A stretch of DNA of 64,000 bases from Mycolicibacterium setense. Its GTDB lineage: Bacteria > Actinomycetota > Actinomycetes > Mycobacteriales > Mycobacteriaceae. How positions within the stretch are numbered: the stretch's first letter is position 1; each line of letters begins with the position of its first letter. The position numbers and the translations under genes are program-made. Of the stretch, positions 8,088-15,558 are shown piece after piece. Where the stretch lies: positions 62,001-126,000 of the forward strand of contig NZ_JTJW01000003.1 of assembly GCF_000805385.1 (NCBI RefSeq), in the 5' to 3' direction. The notes beneath the pieces were generated by a model. The model had not been told where the DNA came from. It saw only the letters and a list, made by a program, of their open reading frames with translations, and made no database searches.

Positions 8088-9653
8088 CTACCTCTTGATC
8101 AGTTGTGCGAGTTCTTCGGCCACCAGTGCGCGTAGTTCCGCGCGCAGCGCGTCGAGTCCCAGGTCGGTCGTGCGGGCCGCGCCCGGCGAGCGCGGAGCAG
8201 GCCTGGCCCCGGAAGCGATTCCGTTGCGGTCGTTGGAGGCGCGCGGATATTCCGGCACCGGTCCGGCCGGCGAGTGCCACGGGTTGATCCCCGCGAAGTT
8301 GCCCATGGGCACGCCCGAATCGCTGTTGTAAGCGATGCGGGCCCAGTTGATCAGGTTCTGCGGTTGCAGGTTCTCCCCGATCGAGCTGCGACCGACGAAA
8401 CCGGTGCCGATGGTCATCGAGGGCGCCAGGTTGGTGTCCAGTCCGGAGCTGCCGGTGCTGTTGCCGACGTTGACCGAAACCCGCAGCACCGGTACCTGGG
8501 CCGCGAAATCGGTGATGACCGAAGGGTTTTCGCTGTGGATAGCAGCCGAATGCCCGGCTCCGCCGATCCGCACCACCGCCCGGGCCGCACGGATTCCGCG
8601 TGCGGCGTCGGCGGCGGTCGTCATGCCGAGAACCGGGGACAGCTTCTCGTGGGCCAGCATCTCCTCGCTGATCACGTCGTCGAACGGCGCGATCAACACT
8701 CGGGTCTTGGGGGTGACCCGCAGGCCCGCCTGCCCTGCGATCCAGGCGGCGTCACGGCCCACCACGTCGGTGTTGAGGTGCCCGTCGGCGAACATGTAGG
8801 CGCGCAGCCGCCGTGCGCCGTCCTCGTCGAGGATGTGCGCGCCGGCGCGGGTCAGCGCACCCGAAAGCTTGCCGGCGATCACGTCCTCGGCGATCAGGAC
8901 GGATTCATTGGTGCACAGCACCGAGTTGTCGAAGGCCTTGCTGTCCACGATGCGCTTGGCCGCGGCGTCGATGTCGGCGCTGGCCTCGACGAACACCGGA
9001 ACATTGCCGGGGCCCACTCCGAGGGCGGGGTTGCCCGACGAGTACGCCGCCCGCACGACGCCGGTGCCGCCGGTCGCCACGATGACATCGGTGCGCTCGT
9101 CGGCCATCAGGGTCTGTACCAATGGGATGGACGGTTCCTCGACCACCTGGATGATGCCGTCCGGTGCGCCGGCCGCCACCGCGGCCTGGGCCAGCAGCCG
9201 GGCCGCATCGGCCGAGCACCGCTTGGCCCGTGGGTGCGGGGCGACGACGACGGCGTTGCGGGTCATCAACGACAGCAGGACCTTGAAGTACACGGTGGCA
9301 ACGGGATTCGTCGTCGGCGTCAGAGCCAGCACCACCCCGGCCGGGCGTGGCAGTTCGACGATCTTGCGGGCCTCGTCGACCCGCGGCGACACGTAATCTC
9401 CTGCGGATTCGCCCCGAGCGTAGTAATCGACGATGCCGCGCGAGCAGGCCCGGTTCTTGGTGACCTTGTCTGCCACCACACCCATCCCGGTCTCGGCGAC
9501 TGCTTCGGCGGCGAACCGTTCGGCTGCGGTGTAGGCGGCGTCGGCCACCGCGTTGACGATCTCCGACACTGCGGCTCGGTCATAGTCGGCGTACGCGCCG
9601 GCGGCCCAACGGGCACGTTCCAGCATGTGGCCGGCCTGTGCGGTACTGGTCAT
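8088..9653 (-). CDS. microcompartment aldehyde dehydrogenase (PduP/EutE-like, probably CoA-acylating)
   Basis: A 521-residue aldehyde dehydrogenase of the CoA-acylating, BMC-linked group: LTPTTNPVATVYFK (111-124), HPRAKRCS (140-147), GVGPGN (212-217) and the catalytic cysteine in FDNSVLCTNES (Cys247). It would oxidise propionaldehyde from the phospholyase step, keeping the toxic aldehyde inside the shell. Residues 497-521 (LRAELRALVAEELAQLIKR) follow a low-complexity linker and form an amphipathic helix, a probable encapsulation tail. Its start overlaps the aminotransferase stop by 4 bases. CoA dependence is inferred from family resemblance. Confidence 0.9.
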   Translation of the reverse strand: MTSTAQAGHMLERARWAAGAYADYDRAAVSEIVNAVADAAYTAAERFAAEAVAETGMGVVADKVTKNRACSRGIVDYYARGESAGDYVSPRVDEARKIVELPRPAGVVLALTPTTNPVATVYFKVLLSLMTRNAVVVAPHPRAKRCSADAARLLAQAAVAAGAPDGIIQVVEEPSIPLVQTLMADERTDVIVATGGTGVVRAAYSSGNPALGVGPGNVPVFVEASADIDAAAKRIVDSKAFDNSVLCTNESVLIAEDVIAGKLSGALTRAGAHILDEDGARRLRAYMFADGHLNTDVVGRDAAWIAGQAGLRVTPKTRVLIAPFDDVISEEMLAHEKLSPVLGMTTAADAARGIRAARAVVRIGGAGHSAAIHSENPSVITDFAAQVPVLRVSVNVGNSTGSSGLDTNLAPSMTIGTGFVGRSSIGENLQPQNLINWARIAYNSDSGVPMGNFAGINPWHSPAGPVPEYPRASNDRNGIASGARPAPRSPGAARTTDLGLDALRAELRALVAEELAQLIKR

Positions 9654-10957
9654 GATGCTTTACGTCCCTTCGGGTTCGACCGGCGCCCGGGCCCTCTCGC
9701 GGCCTCGCAAGCTCGGCCGACGGCGACGGCGAGGCGGTCCAGGACGTCCTCGCACAACTCACGCGACAGCAGCAGGCCGGGTTTGAACTGCAGCACACGG
9801 GGATCCAGGGTCGAGAAGATCGCCCACACCCCGTTCTCGTAGAGCTCACGCATGACGAACTTCGCGCCCTCGGGATGGTCGAACTCCAGCCCGATCACGA
9901 CGCCGTTCTGCCGGATCCCGACGAACCAGTCCGGATTGTCGGCCTGAATGCGTTGCAGCCCGTGGTCGAAGATGTCGGCGATGTAGTGCACCATCGAGCG
10001 CACTTCGGGGCGGGTGCAGATCTCCAGGGTCTTGATGGCGGCGACGCATCCGAGCTCGGCACCACCGAATGTCGAGATGTGGCCGAATCCGTCCTGGTCG
10101 AGCCATTGCGCGGCGCGGTCACCGAGTAGGGCGGCGGTGATCGGGTACATGCCGCCGGACAAGCCCTTGCCGGTGACCAGGATGTCGGGTTCGATGCCGT
10201 GCTTGGTGATCGCCCACAGTTCACCGGTACGCATCAGCCCGGTCTGCACCTCGTCGGCGATGTAGAGCGTGCCGTGCTTCTCGGCAGCGGCCTTGACCGC
10301 CTCGAGGTAACCCGGTGCGGGGAGCGGGAATCCGTACGTCGCCGGGATGGTCTCCATGATGACCGCGGCGATATCGCCGGAGGCCAGCACCCGTTCCATC
10401 GCGTCGATGTCGTTGAACGGCACCTGGAGGAACTCGTCGGGCTGGTCGGCCAGGAAGAACTTGGCGAACCGGTCGTCGCCCGTGGCCACCGCCAGACCGG
10501 TGTGGCCGTGGTAGGCCTTGACGATCGAGACGATCTTGCGGCGCTGGGTGGCGTGGCGGGCGCTCTTGAGCGCGATGTCGATGGCCTCCCCGCCGCCGGA
10601 GCCGAACGCGACCTTCTTGATCGAGGCCGGCGCCGTCTCGACCAGCCGCTGCGCCAGTGCGGTGCGGGCCACCGACGGGAAGTGGTGGTTGCCGACGTCG
10701 AAGTGCGCCATGCCTTCGGTGATCGCCTGCATCACTTCGGGATTGCGATGACCCAGGTTGTAGGTCCCCCCGTTGAGGTGCATGTCGATCAGGCGGCGTC
10801 CGCCCATGTCCCACAAGAAATAACCCTCGCGGCGGTCGATCACCAGATCGACACCCGAGTCCGTCCAGAACTGTGTCTTGTCTGGATTCCAGAACGTCTT
10901 GGCTCGCTCCAGCACCTGGGCTTTGGAATCGAACGTGAACGTGCCGTAGTCGTACAT
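9650..10957 (-). CDS. class III aminotransferase-fold PLP enzyme, probable 1-amino-2-propanol-phosphate phospholyase
   Basis: A 435-residue class III PLP enzyme. The PLP phosphate loop is GSGGGEA (119-125), Asp235 in IADEVQTG contacts the pyridine nitrogen, and Lys264 in VTGKGLSGGMYPIT is the Schiff-base lysine. In RMM loci this enzyme removes ammonia and phosphate from aminopropanol O-phosphate to give propionaldehyde (known for the family, not seen here). It is the first gene of the leftward operon, and its promoter lies in the 183-base region shared with the permease. The tail is basic and variable. A plain omega-transaminase role is the alternative. Confidence 0.85.
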   Translation of the reverse strand: MYDYGTFTFDSKAQVLERAKTFWNPDKTQFWTDSGVDLVIDRREGYFLWDMGGRRLIDMHLNGGTYNLGHRNPEVMQAITEGMAHFDVGNHHFPSVARTALAQRLVETAPASIKKVAFGSGGGEAIDIALKSARHATQRRKIVSIVKAYHGHTGLAVATGDDRFAKFFLADQPDEFLQVPFNDIDAMERVLASGDIAAVIMETIPATYGFPLPAPGYLEAVKAAAEKHGTLYIADEVQTGLMRTGELWAITKHGIEPDILVTGKGLSGGMYPITAALLGDRAAQWLDQDGFGHISTFGGAELGCVAAIKTLEICTRPEVRSMVHYIADIFDHGLQRIQADNPDWFVGIRQNGVVIGLEFDHPEGAKFVMRELYENGVWAIFSTLDPRVLQFKPGLLLSRELCEDVLDRLAVAVGRACEAARGPGRRSNPKGRKAS

Positions 10958-11010
10958 GCGGCTCCCTCTTCAGCTATGCGGTAGCTGTGATGGGCCTCAC
11001 CGTAAACGGT

Positions 11011-11036
11011 CGCAACCATTTATGTCAATGGTTGCG
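11011..11036. promoter_or_regulatory. long perfect inverted repeat, candidate operator of the RMM divergent promoter
   Basis: Arms CGCAACCATT and AATGGTTGCG are perfect reverse complements, separated by 6 nt (TATGTC). The repeat lies 54-79 bases upstream of the aminotransferase start and about 105-130 upstream of the permease start. Ten-base arms in an intergenic region are very unlikely by chance. It is the strongest candidate operator for switching the microcompartment operon. Confidence 0.6.
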
Positions 11037-11057
11037 GGAAGTGCTTGCCAACTGATT

Positions 11058-11070
11058 TTGGTAGTGCCAA
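11058..11070. promoter_or_regulatory. TTGG-N5-CCAA repeat in the RMM divergent promoter
   Basis: TTGG and CCAA with a 5-nt spacer, the same half-sites and spacing as 3847-3861 upstream of gntR at the other end of the operon. It is a candidate second GntR site. Confidence 0.35.
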
Positions 11071-11086
11071 TATACGTAGGTCCCAA

Positions 11087-11104
11087 CTGTGGCACAGGCC
11101 ACAG
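11087..11104. promoter_or_regulatory. inverted repeat CTGTGGC-N4-GCCACAG upstream of permease
   Basis: A perfect repeat with 7-bp arms and a 4-nt loop, 37-54 bases upstream of the permease start. It could be an operator over the permease promoter or a 5' UTR hairpin; no T-tract follows, so a terminator is unlikely. Confidence 0.4.
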
Positions 11105-11119
11105 CGGGCGTCCCATTGT

Positions 11120-11132
11120 TACCTGGAAGGTA
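11120..11132. promoter_or_regulatory. small inverted repeat around the permease ribosome site
   Basis: TACCT-GGA-AGGTA is a perfect 5-bp-arm repeat enclosing the likely ribosome site GGAAGG (11125-11130), which is 10 bases before the ATG at 11141. A hairpin here could modulate translation; this is weak evidence. Confidence 0.25.
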
Positions 11133-11140
11133 CCCCCTAG

Positions 11141-12676
11141 ATGACCGATCAAGCTGTCGCTGGGAGTGAAGACGCAGCTCACGATGTCCAACGACTGAAA
11201 CGCAACGCCGTCGGCACCGTCGGCGTCATTTTCATGGCGGTGGCGACCGCCGCTCCGATCACGGCAATGGTCGGCAACGTCCCGATCGCTGTTGGCTTCG
11301 GAAATGGTTCACATGCACCGGCCGGCTACATCGTGGCGACCGTGGTCCTCGGACTGTTCGCCGTCGGCTACGCGACGATGGCCAAGCACATCACCACCAC
11401 CGGAGCCTTCTACGGCTACATCTCCCACGGCCTCGGCCGCATCGTCGGGATGGCCAGCGGCGGTCTGATCACCATGGCCTATGTGGTGTTCGAGGCTTCC
11501 CTGATCGGGATCTTCTCGTTCTTCTTCCAGAACTTGATGCAGTCCCAGCTGGGCATGCACATCCACTGGATAATCCCGGCGCTGCTGATGCTGACGGTCA
11601 ACGCGGTCCTGACCTACTTCGACGTCAACCTGACCGCCAAGGTCCTCGGCGTGTTCCTGGTGACCGAGATCGTCATGCTCGCGCTCGGTGCGCTGGCGGT
11701 GCTGGTCAAGGGCGGCGGGCCGCAGGGCTTCGCGGTCGCCGAGACCATCAACCCCATCGGCGCGTTCTCTCCTGCCGCCGGAATCGCCGGTGCCAGTGCC
11801 GGATTGGGTCTGTTCTTCGCCTTCTGGTCCTGGGTGGGTTTCGAATCGACCGCGATGTACGGCGAGGAGTCGCGTAACCCCAAGAAGATCATTCCGCGCG
11901 CCACCATGTTGAGTGTGCTGGGCGTCGGCGCGTTCTACGTGTTCGTGTCCTGGATGGCGATCGCGGGCACCGGTCCGCAGCGTGCCGTGGAACTCGCGCA
12001 GGATTCCGCCACGTCATCGGAGATCTTCTTCGGCCCGGTGCGTAGCACCTACGGCGAGTGGGCGATCACGGTGTTCAACATCCTGCTGGTCACCGGGTCG
12101 TTCGCCTGCGGCATGGCGTTCCACAACTGTGCGTCGCGCTACCTGTACGCGCTGGGCCGGGAAGGGCTGTCGAAGGGCCTGCAGAAGACCATCGGCGCAA
12201 CACATCCCACGCACGGCTCGCCGCACATCGCCTCGTTCGTGCAGAGCGCGATCACCCTGGTGATCATCCTGGCCTTCCTGCTCGCCGGGTTGGATCCGTA
12301 TGTGCACATGTACACGCTGCTGGCGATCCTGGGCACCATGGCGATTCTGATCGTGCAGTCGCTGTGCGCCTTCTCGGTGATCAGCTACTTCCACATCCGC
12401 AAGAACCACCCGGTGTCCAAGCACTGGTTCAAGACACTGGTCGCCCCCGGCCTGGGTGGCATCGGCATGCTCTACGTCGTGTACCTGCTGTGGGAACACA
12501 AAGAATCCGCCGCGGGCACCGCGTCCGGCACCCTGCTGTTCAAGCTGACGCCGTGGATCGTGGTGGGAATCTTCATCCTGGGCGCGGGTATGGCCACCTA
12601 CTTCAAGCTGCGCGATCCGCGCCGCTACGAGTTGATCGGCCGGATCGTGTTCGAGGACAACGTTGTTCGAGACTGA
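11141..12676 (+). CDS. APC-superfamily amino acid/amine permease of the RMM locus
   Basis: A 511-residue polytopic membrane protein with about 12 predicted membrane segments. It opens in APC style (RNAVGTVGVIFMAVATAAPITAMVGNVPIA) with a glycine-rich first transmembrane helix. APC carriers import amino acids and amines by proton or ion coupling. Divergence from the microcompartment operon and the shared control region suggest import of 1-amino-2-propanol or aminoacetone (inference). The start is supported by GGAAGG ten bases upstream. Confidence 0.88.
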   Translation: MTDQAVAGSEDAAHDVQRLKRNAVGTVGVIFMAVATAAPITAMVGNVPIAVGFGNGSHAPAGYIVATVVLGLFAVGYATMAKHITTTGAFYGYISHGLGRIVGMASGGLITMAYVVFEASLIGIFSFFFQNLMQSQLGMHIHWIIPALLMLTVNAVLTYFDVNLTAKVLGVFLVTEIVMLALGALAVLVKGGGPQGFAVAETINPIGAFSPAAGIAGASAGLGLFFAFWSWVGFESTAMYGEESRNPKKIIPRATMLSVLGVGAFYVFVSWMAIAGTGPQRAVELAQDSATSSEIFFGPVRSTYGEWAITVFNILLVTGSFACGMAFHNCASRYLYALGREGLSKGLQKTIGATHPTHGSPHIASFVQSAITLVIILAFLLAGLDPYVHMYTLLAILGTMAILIVQSLCAFSVISYFHIRKNHPVSKHWFKTLVAPGLGGIGMLYVVYLLWEHKESAAGTASGTLLFKLTPWIVVGIFILGAGMATYFKLRDPRRYELIGRIVFEDNVVRD

Positions 12677-12712
12677 ACCTGCTCCGAATCGAAGCCATCG
12701 GGGACCGATCAC

Positions 12713-12727
12713 CTACCCGGCCGGTAG
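12713..12727. promoter_or_regulatory. near-palindrome CTACC-CGGCC-GGTAG directly before a start codon
   Basis: Five-base arms flank a GC-rich centre, ending one base before the ATG at 12728. It follows the permease stop by about 35 bases. It may fold in mRNA and affect translation of the small gene; there is no T-run for termination. Confidence 0.2.
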
Positions 12728-12973
12728 ATGGACTCCTTCGAACGCGTGCTGCTGAAATTCGTCCTCGCGTGGGCACCCTATGGGGGTCCACGCGAGGACG
12801 ACGTATGGATCGAATTCGGTATGACCGCCGAGCAGTTGCGTGTCCGGTTCGCCAGGACGGTGGCCGGTCAGGTGCCCAGGGCCCGGACGCTCTCGGCGGC
12901 CGACCGGTCACTGCTGGGGCAGGCCTGCCGGTATCTGCGGCAGCAGCGCGAATCAGGCGAACGCTGCCCGTAA
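12728..12973 (+). CDS. small conserved actinobacterial protein of unknown function
   Basis: An 81-residue soluble protein: MDSFERVLLKFVLAWAPYGG, then an EFGMTAEQLRVRF helix-turn-helix-like segment. The overall plan (FER..., acidic segment, FGM/LS...) is reminiscent of short mycobacterial DUF3263-type proteins, but the match is not convincing. No enzyme motif is present. It follows the permease on the same strand and overlaps the convergent lipase gene by 21 bases. It is probably real, because the frame is intact and composition fits neighbouring genes. Confidence 0.6.
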   Translation: MDSFERVLLKFVLAWAPYGGPREDDVWIEFGMTAEQLRVRFARTVAGQVPRARTLSAADRSLLGQACRYLRQQRESGERCP

Positions 12974-13843
12974 GTGGGCGAACTGGCTGGCCATGAAGGC
13001 TTGGGCCACAGGTGTTTTCGCCGCGATCTGGTCGAACCCGTGGAACGCCCCGTACACCGCTTCCACCTGGCATTCGACGCCTGCGGCGCGCAGCCGCTCG
13101 GCGTAGGCCATGTCCTCGTCGTGGAACAGATCCAGGGTTCCGACACCGATCCAGGCCGGCGGCAGTCCGGCCAGGTCGACACGTCGTCCCGGGACGGCGA
13201 CGGCCGGATCGGCTCCGCCCAGGTACGCCGACCAGCCGAACTTGTTGCTGCCCTGGGTCCACAGCCGGTGGCCGGGATTGTCCAGCTCCGGGCCCACCGA
13301 ACGGTCGTCGAGCATCGGGTAGACGAGAACCTGCGCGGCCGGCGAAACCTCGCCACGGTCGCGGGCCAGCAGGGCGAGCGCAGCGGCCAACCCACCGCCT
13401 GCGCTGGCACCGGCCACCGCCACCCGCGACGAATCGACTGCGGGAAGTGCCGCCAGCCACTTCAGCGCGGCATAGCAGTCCTCGAGCCCGGCCGGGTAGG
13501 GATTCTGCGGTGCCAGCCGGTATTTGACCGCAGCCACCGTGGCGCCCAGTTCCCTGGCGAAGCGCCGGCACAGGGCGTCGTCCTGCGCGGGGCTGCCCAG
13601 CACATAGCCGCCGCCGTGGATCCACAACACGGCCGGCGTCGGCTCGGTGACACCGGTCGGCCGGAACAGTCGCACCCCGACGCCGGAGCTCAAGGTCAGC
13701 ACCTCGACGTCAGCGGGCGTCTGCCGGTTCTGCAGCACCGTCAGCCGCTGCAGCAGCGGTAACGTGCGCCGGCTCACCAGCTGCCGCGGGATGAAGCGCG
13801 CGATGCGTTCGAGATCCGGATGGAAATCTGTGCGGGAGGTCAC
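12953..13843 (-). CDS. alpha/beta hydrolase fold-3 esterase/lipase
   Basis: A 296-residue HSL-family esterase: oxyanion motif WIHGGGYVLG, nucleophile elbow GASAGGG, acid residue in GTLDLFHDEDMAYA and histidine in AFHGFD near the C-terminus. The GTG at 13843 is the first start giving a sensible N-terminus (MTSRTDFHPDLERIARFIPR); an AGGAGG lies about 13 bases upstream, slightly far. Longer readings run into the MerR promoter and are rejected. It is divergent from the MerR regulator. The substrate is unknown. Confidence 0.87.
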   Translation of the reverse strand: MTSRTDFHPDLERIARFIPRQLVSRRTLPLLQRLTVLQNRQTPADVEVLTLSSGVGVRLFRPTGVTEPTPAVLWIHGGGYVLGSPAQDDALCRRFARELGATVAAVKYRLAPQNPYPAGLEDCYAALKWLAALPAVDSSRVAVAGASAGGGLAAALALLARDRGEVSPAAQVLVYPMLDDRSVGPELDNPGHRLWTQGSNKFGWSAYLGGADPAVAVPGRRVDLAGLPPAWIGVGTLDLFHDEDMAYAERLRAAGVECQVEAVYGAFHGFDQIAAKTPVAQAFMASQFAHLRAAFA

Positions 13844-13902
13844 AGCGTCAGTTCTACCTCCTCGCCTCGTGCGGCACCGATGGCAGGGGCCGTAGAACGG
13901 TC

Positions 13903-13933
13903 TTGAGTCTCCCCCGACGGGAGAGTTCAGACT
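13903..13933 (+). promoter_or_regulatory. MerR-type promoter (19-bp spacer) with operator for the MerR gene
   Basis: A -35-like TTGAGT (13903-13908) and a -10-like CAGACT (13928-13933) are 19 bp apart. Between them lies the perfect repeat TCTCCC-N5-GGGAGA (13908-13924). An over-long spacer filled by a palindrome is the hallmark of promoters that MerR-family activators twist into shape. It points at the merR gene starting at 13940, hence autoregulation. Confidence 0.65.
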
Positions 13934-13939
13934 GAGCCG

Positions 13940-14758
13940 GTGACTACAGAATTGTCGATCGGCGACTTTTCCCGAATGACACAGTTGCCGGTCAAGACGC
14001 TGCGCCATTACCACGAGGTCGGATTGCTGGAACCCGACCACATCGACCCGTCCTCCGGTTACCGCTACTACACCGCCGAGCAGGTGGCGACGGCGCAAGT
14101 GGTGCGTCGGCTCCGCCAGGTCGGGATGCCGATCGCGGATGTGCGCGCGGTGCTGGCAGCTGCGCCGGCCGACCGCAATGCACTGATCGGTGGTCATCTC
14201 CAGCAATTGGAGGACCAGCTTGCCGCGACCCGCAGCGCTGTCGAGTCGCTGAGAGCGATCCTGCAGCGGCCGGACGAAGCGTCCCGGATCCACTATCGCA
14301 GCGTCGCGGCAGCCTCGGCTGCGGCCGTCACCGCGACGGTGGATCGCGACGAGCTGCTGCCGTGGTGGCAGGGTGCGGTCGGCGAGCTACGGGCCACGGT
14401 GCTGCGCGAACCCGAACTGACCGTGACCGGAGCGCCAGGGGCGTTGTTCGGGTTCGACATCTTCGCACGTGATCGCGGCGTCGCGACTGTGTTCATCCCG
14501 GTCGAAGGCGAAGTCCACCCGGTCGGCCGGGTCGCACCGCAGATGATTCCGGCAGCCGAACTCGCGGTGGTGAATCACCGCGGGTCGCATGACGATGTGG
14601 ACCTGGCCTACAGCGCACTCGGGGAATACGCGACCAGCCGGGAGATCAGTGTGGAAGGACCGTTGCGCGAGTATTACGAGCGGTTCTTCTGGGACACCGA
14701 TGATTCCGCAGAATGGCTGACGATGCTCTGCTGGCCCGTCTTTCGGGCCGACGCGTGA
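13940..14758 (+). CDS. MerR-family regulator with GyrI-like effector domain (BmrR/TipA-like)
   Basis: A 272-residue regulator starting at GTG. It has an N-terminal MerR winged helix ([27 protein letters not shown], residues 6-32), a dimerisation coiled coil (about 85-115), and a C-terminal GyrI-like domain (about 125-270) that in BmrR-type proteins binds hydrophobic drugs or lipids. Its own upstream region has a MerR-type promoter. The downstream SDR start overlaps its stop (GTGA), so the SDR is co-expressed and a likely target. The effector is unknown. Confidence 0.9.
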   Translation: MTTELSIGDFSRMTQLPVKTLRHYHEVGLLEPDHIDPSSGYRYYTAEQVATAQVVRRLRQVGMPIADVRAVLAAAPADRNALIGGHLQQLEDQLAATRSAVESLRAILQRPDEASRIHYRSVAAASAAAVTATVDRDELLPWWQGAVGELRATVLREPELTVTGAPGALFGFDIFARDRGVATVFIPVEGEVHPVGRVAPQMIPAAELAVVNHRGSHDDVDLAYSALGEYATSREISVEGPLREYYERFFWDTDDSAEWLTMLCWPVFRADA

Positions 14759-15525
14759 ACCGGCTCGAGGGGCGGCGCGCCGTGGTGACCGGTGGCACCA
14801 AGGGTGCGGGCGCCGCGATTGTCGCTCGGCTGCGGCATGCCGGTGCGCACGTGACCGCAGTGGCGCGTCACCATGGTGAAGGAGCCGTGGCAGCAGACGA
14901 TTTCGTCGCCGCGGACCTCACCTCGGTGACCGATGTAGCCGATCTGGCGTCTCATGTTCGCCGGAACGGTGGTGCCGAGATCTTGGTACACACCGCGGGC
15001 GGCTCCGCGGCGCCATCCGGAGGGTTCGCGGCACTCAGCGATCAGGATTGGGCCGATGAGCTCAGCCTGAATCTGCTGGCGGCGGTTCGGCTCGACCGGG
15101 CGCTGCTGCCGATGATGATCGAAGCGGGTTCGGGCGCGGTGGTGCACATCGGGTCGATTCAGAGCCGGATGCCGCTGTACGACGCCACCCTGGGGTATGC
15201 GGCGGCCAAGGCAGGGCTACGGGCCTACAGCAAGGGCCTGGCAAATGAGATGGCGCCCAAAGGTATTCGGGTCAACACGGTATCCCCGGGCTTCATTCAG
15301 ACCACGGCAGCCGAGGCGTTGATCGGTCGCATCGCCGCAGCCGCCGAGACCTCCCGCGCGGAGGCGCTCGAATCGGTGATGTCCGCGCTCGGTGGCATCC
15401 CGCTGGGGAGGCCGGCCCAGCCTGCCGAAGTCGCCGAGGTGGTCGGGTTCCTGGTGTCCGACGCCGCATCCTCCATCGTGGGCGCCGAACTGGTGGTCGA
15501 CGGCGGCACGGTGCCGACGGTGTAG
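14755..15525 (+). CDS. short-chain dehydrogenase/reductase
   Basis: A 256-residue classical SDR: cofactor motif [10 protein letters not shown] near residues 9-18, serine of the triad in [18 protein letters not shown] (Tyr, Lys), and [15 protein letters not shown] after it. The GTG at 14755 overlaps the MerR stop by four bases; an in-frame ATG at 14713 inside merR would add 14 residues and is less likely. It probably reduces or oxidises a compound sensed by the MerR protein (inference). Confidence 0.85.
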   Translation: MNRLEGRRAVVTGGTKGAGAAIVARLRHAGAHVTAVARHHGEGAVAADDFVAADLTSVTDVADLASHVRRNGGAEILVHTAGGSAAPSGGFAALSDQDWADELSLNLLAAVRLDRALLPMMIEAGSGAVVHIGSIQSRMPLYDATLGYAAAKAGLRAYSKGLANEMAPKGIRVNTVSPGFIQTTAAEALIGRIAAAAETSRAEALESVMSALGGIPLGRPAQPAEVAEVVGFLVSDAASSIVGAELVVDGGTVPTV

Positions 15526-15558
15526 GTGATCGCGGTGGCAGTTACGGCCACGCGGCCG

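Noticed and set aside
6248..8098. Long open frame (616 codons) on the + strand opposite the shell genes
   Set aside because: Composition is that of an antisense shadow; the minus strand holds five recognisable microcompartment genes.
8274..9842. 522-codon frame on the + strand
   Set aside because: Antisense to the aldehyde dehydrogenase, no recognisable domain.
12603..13625. 340-codon frame on the minus strand with Arg/Gly-rich translation
   Set aside because: Shifted-frame reading of the lipase gene and permease end; no ribosome site or conserved motif.
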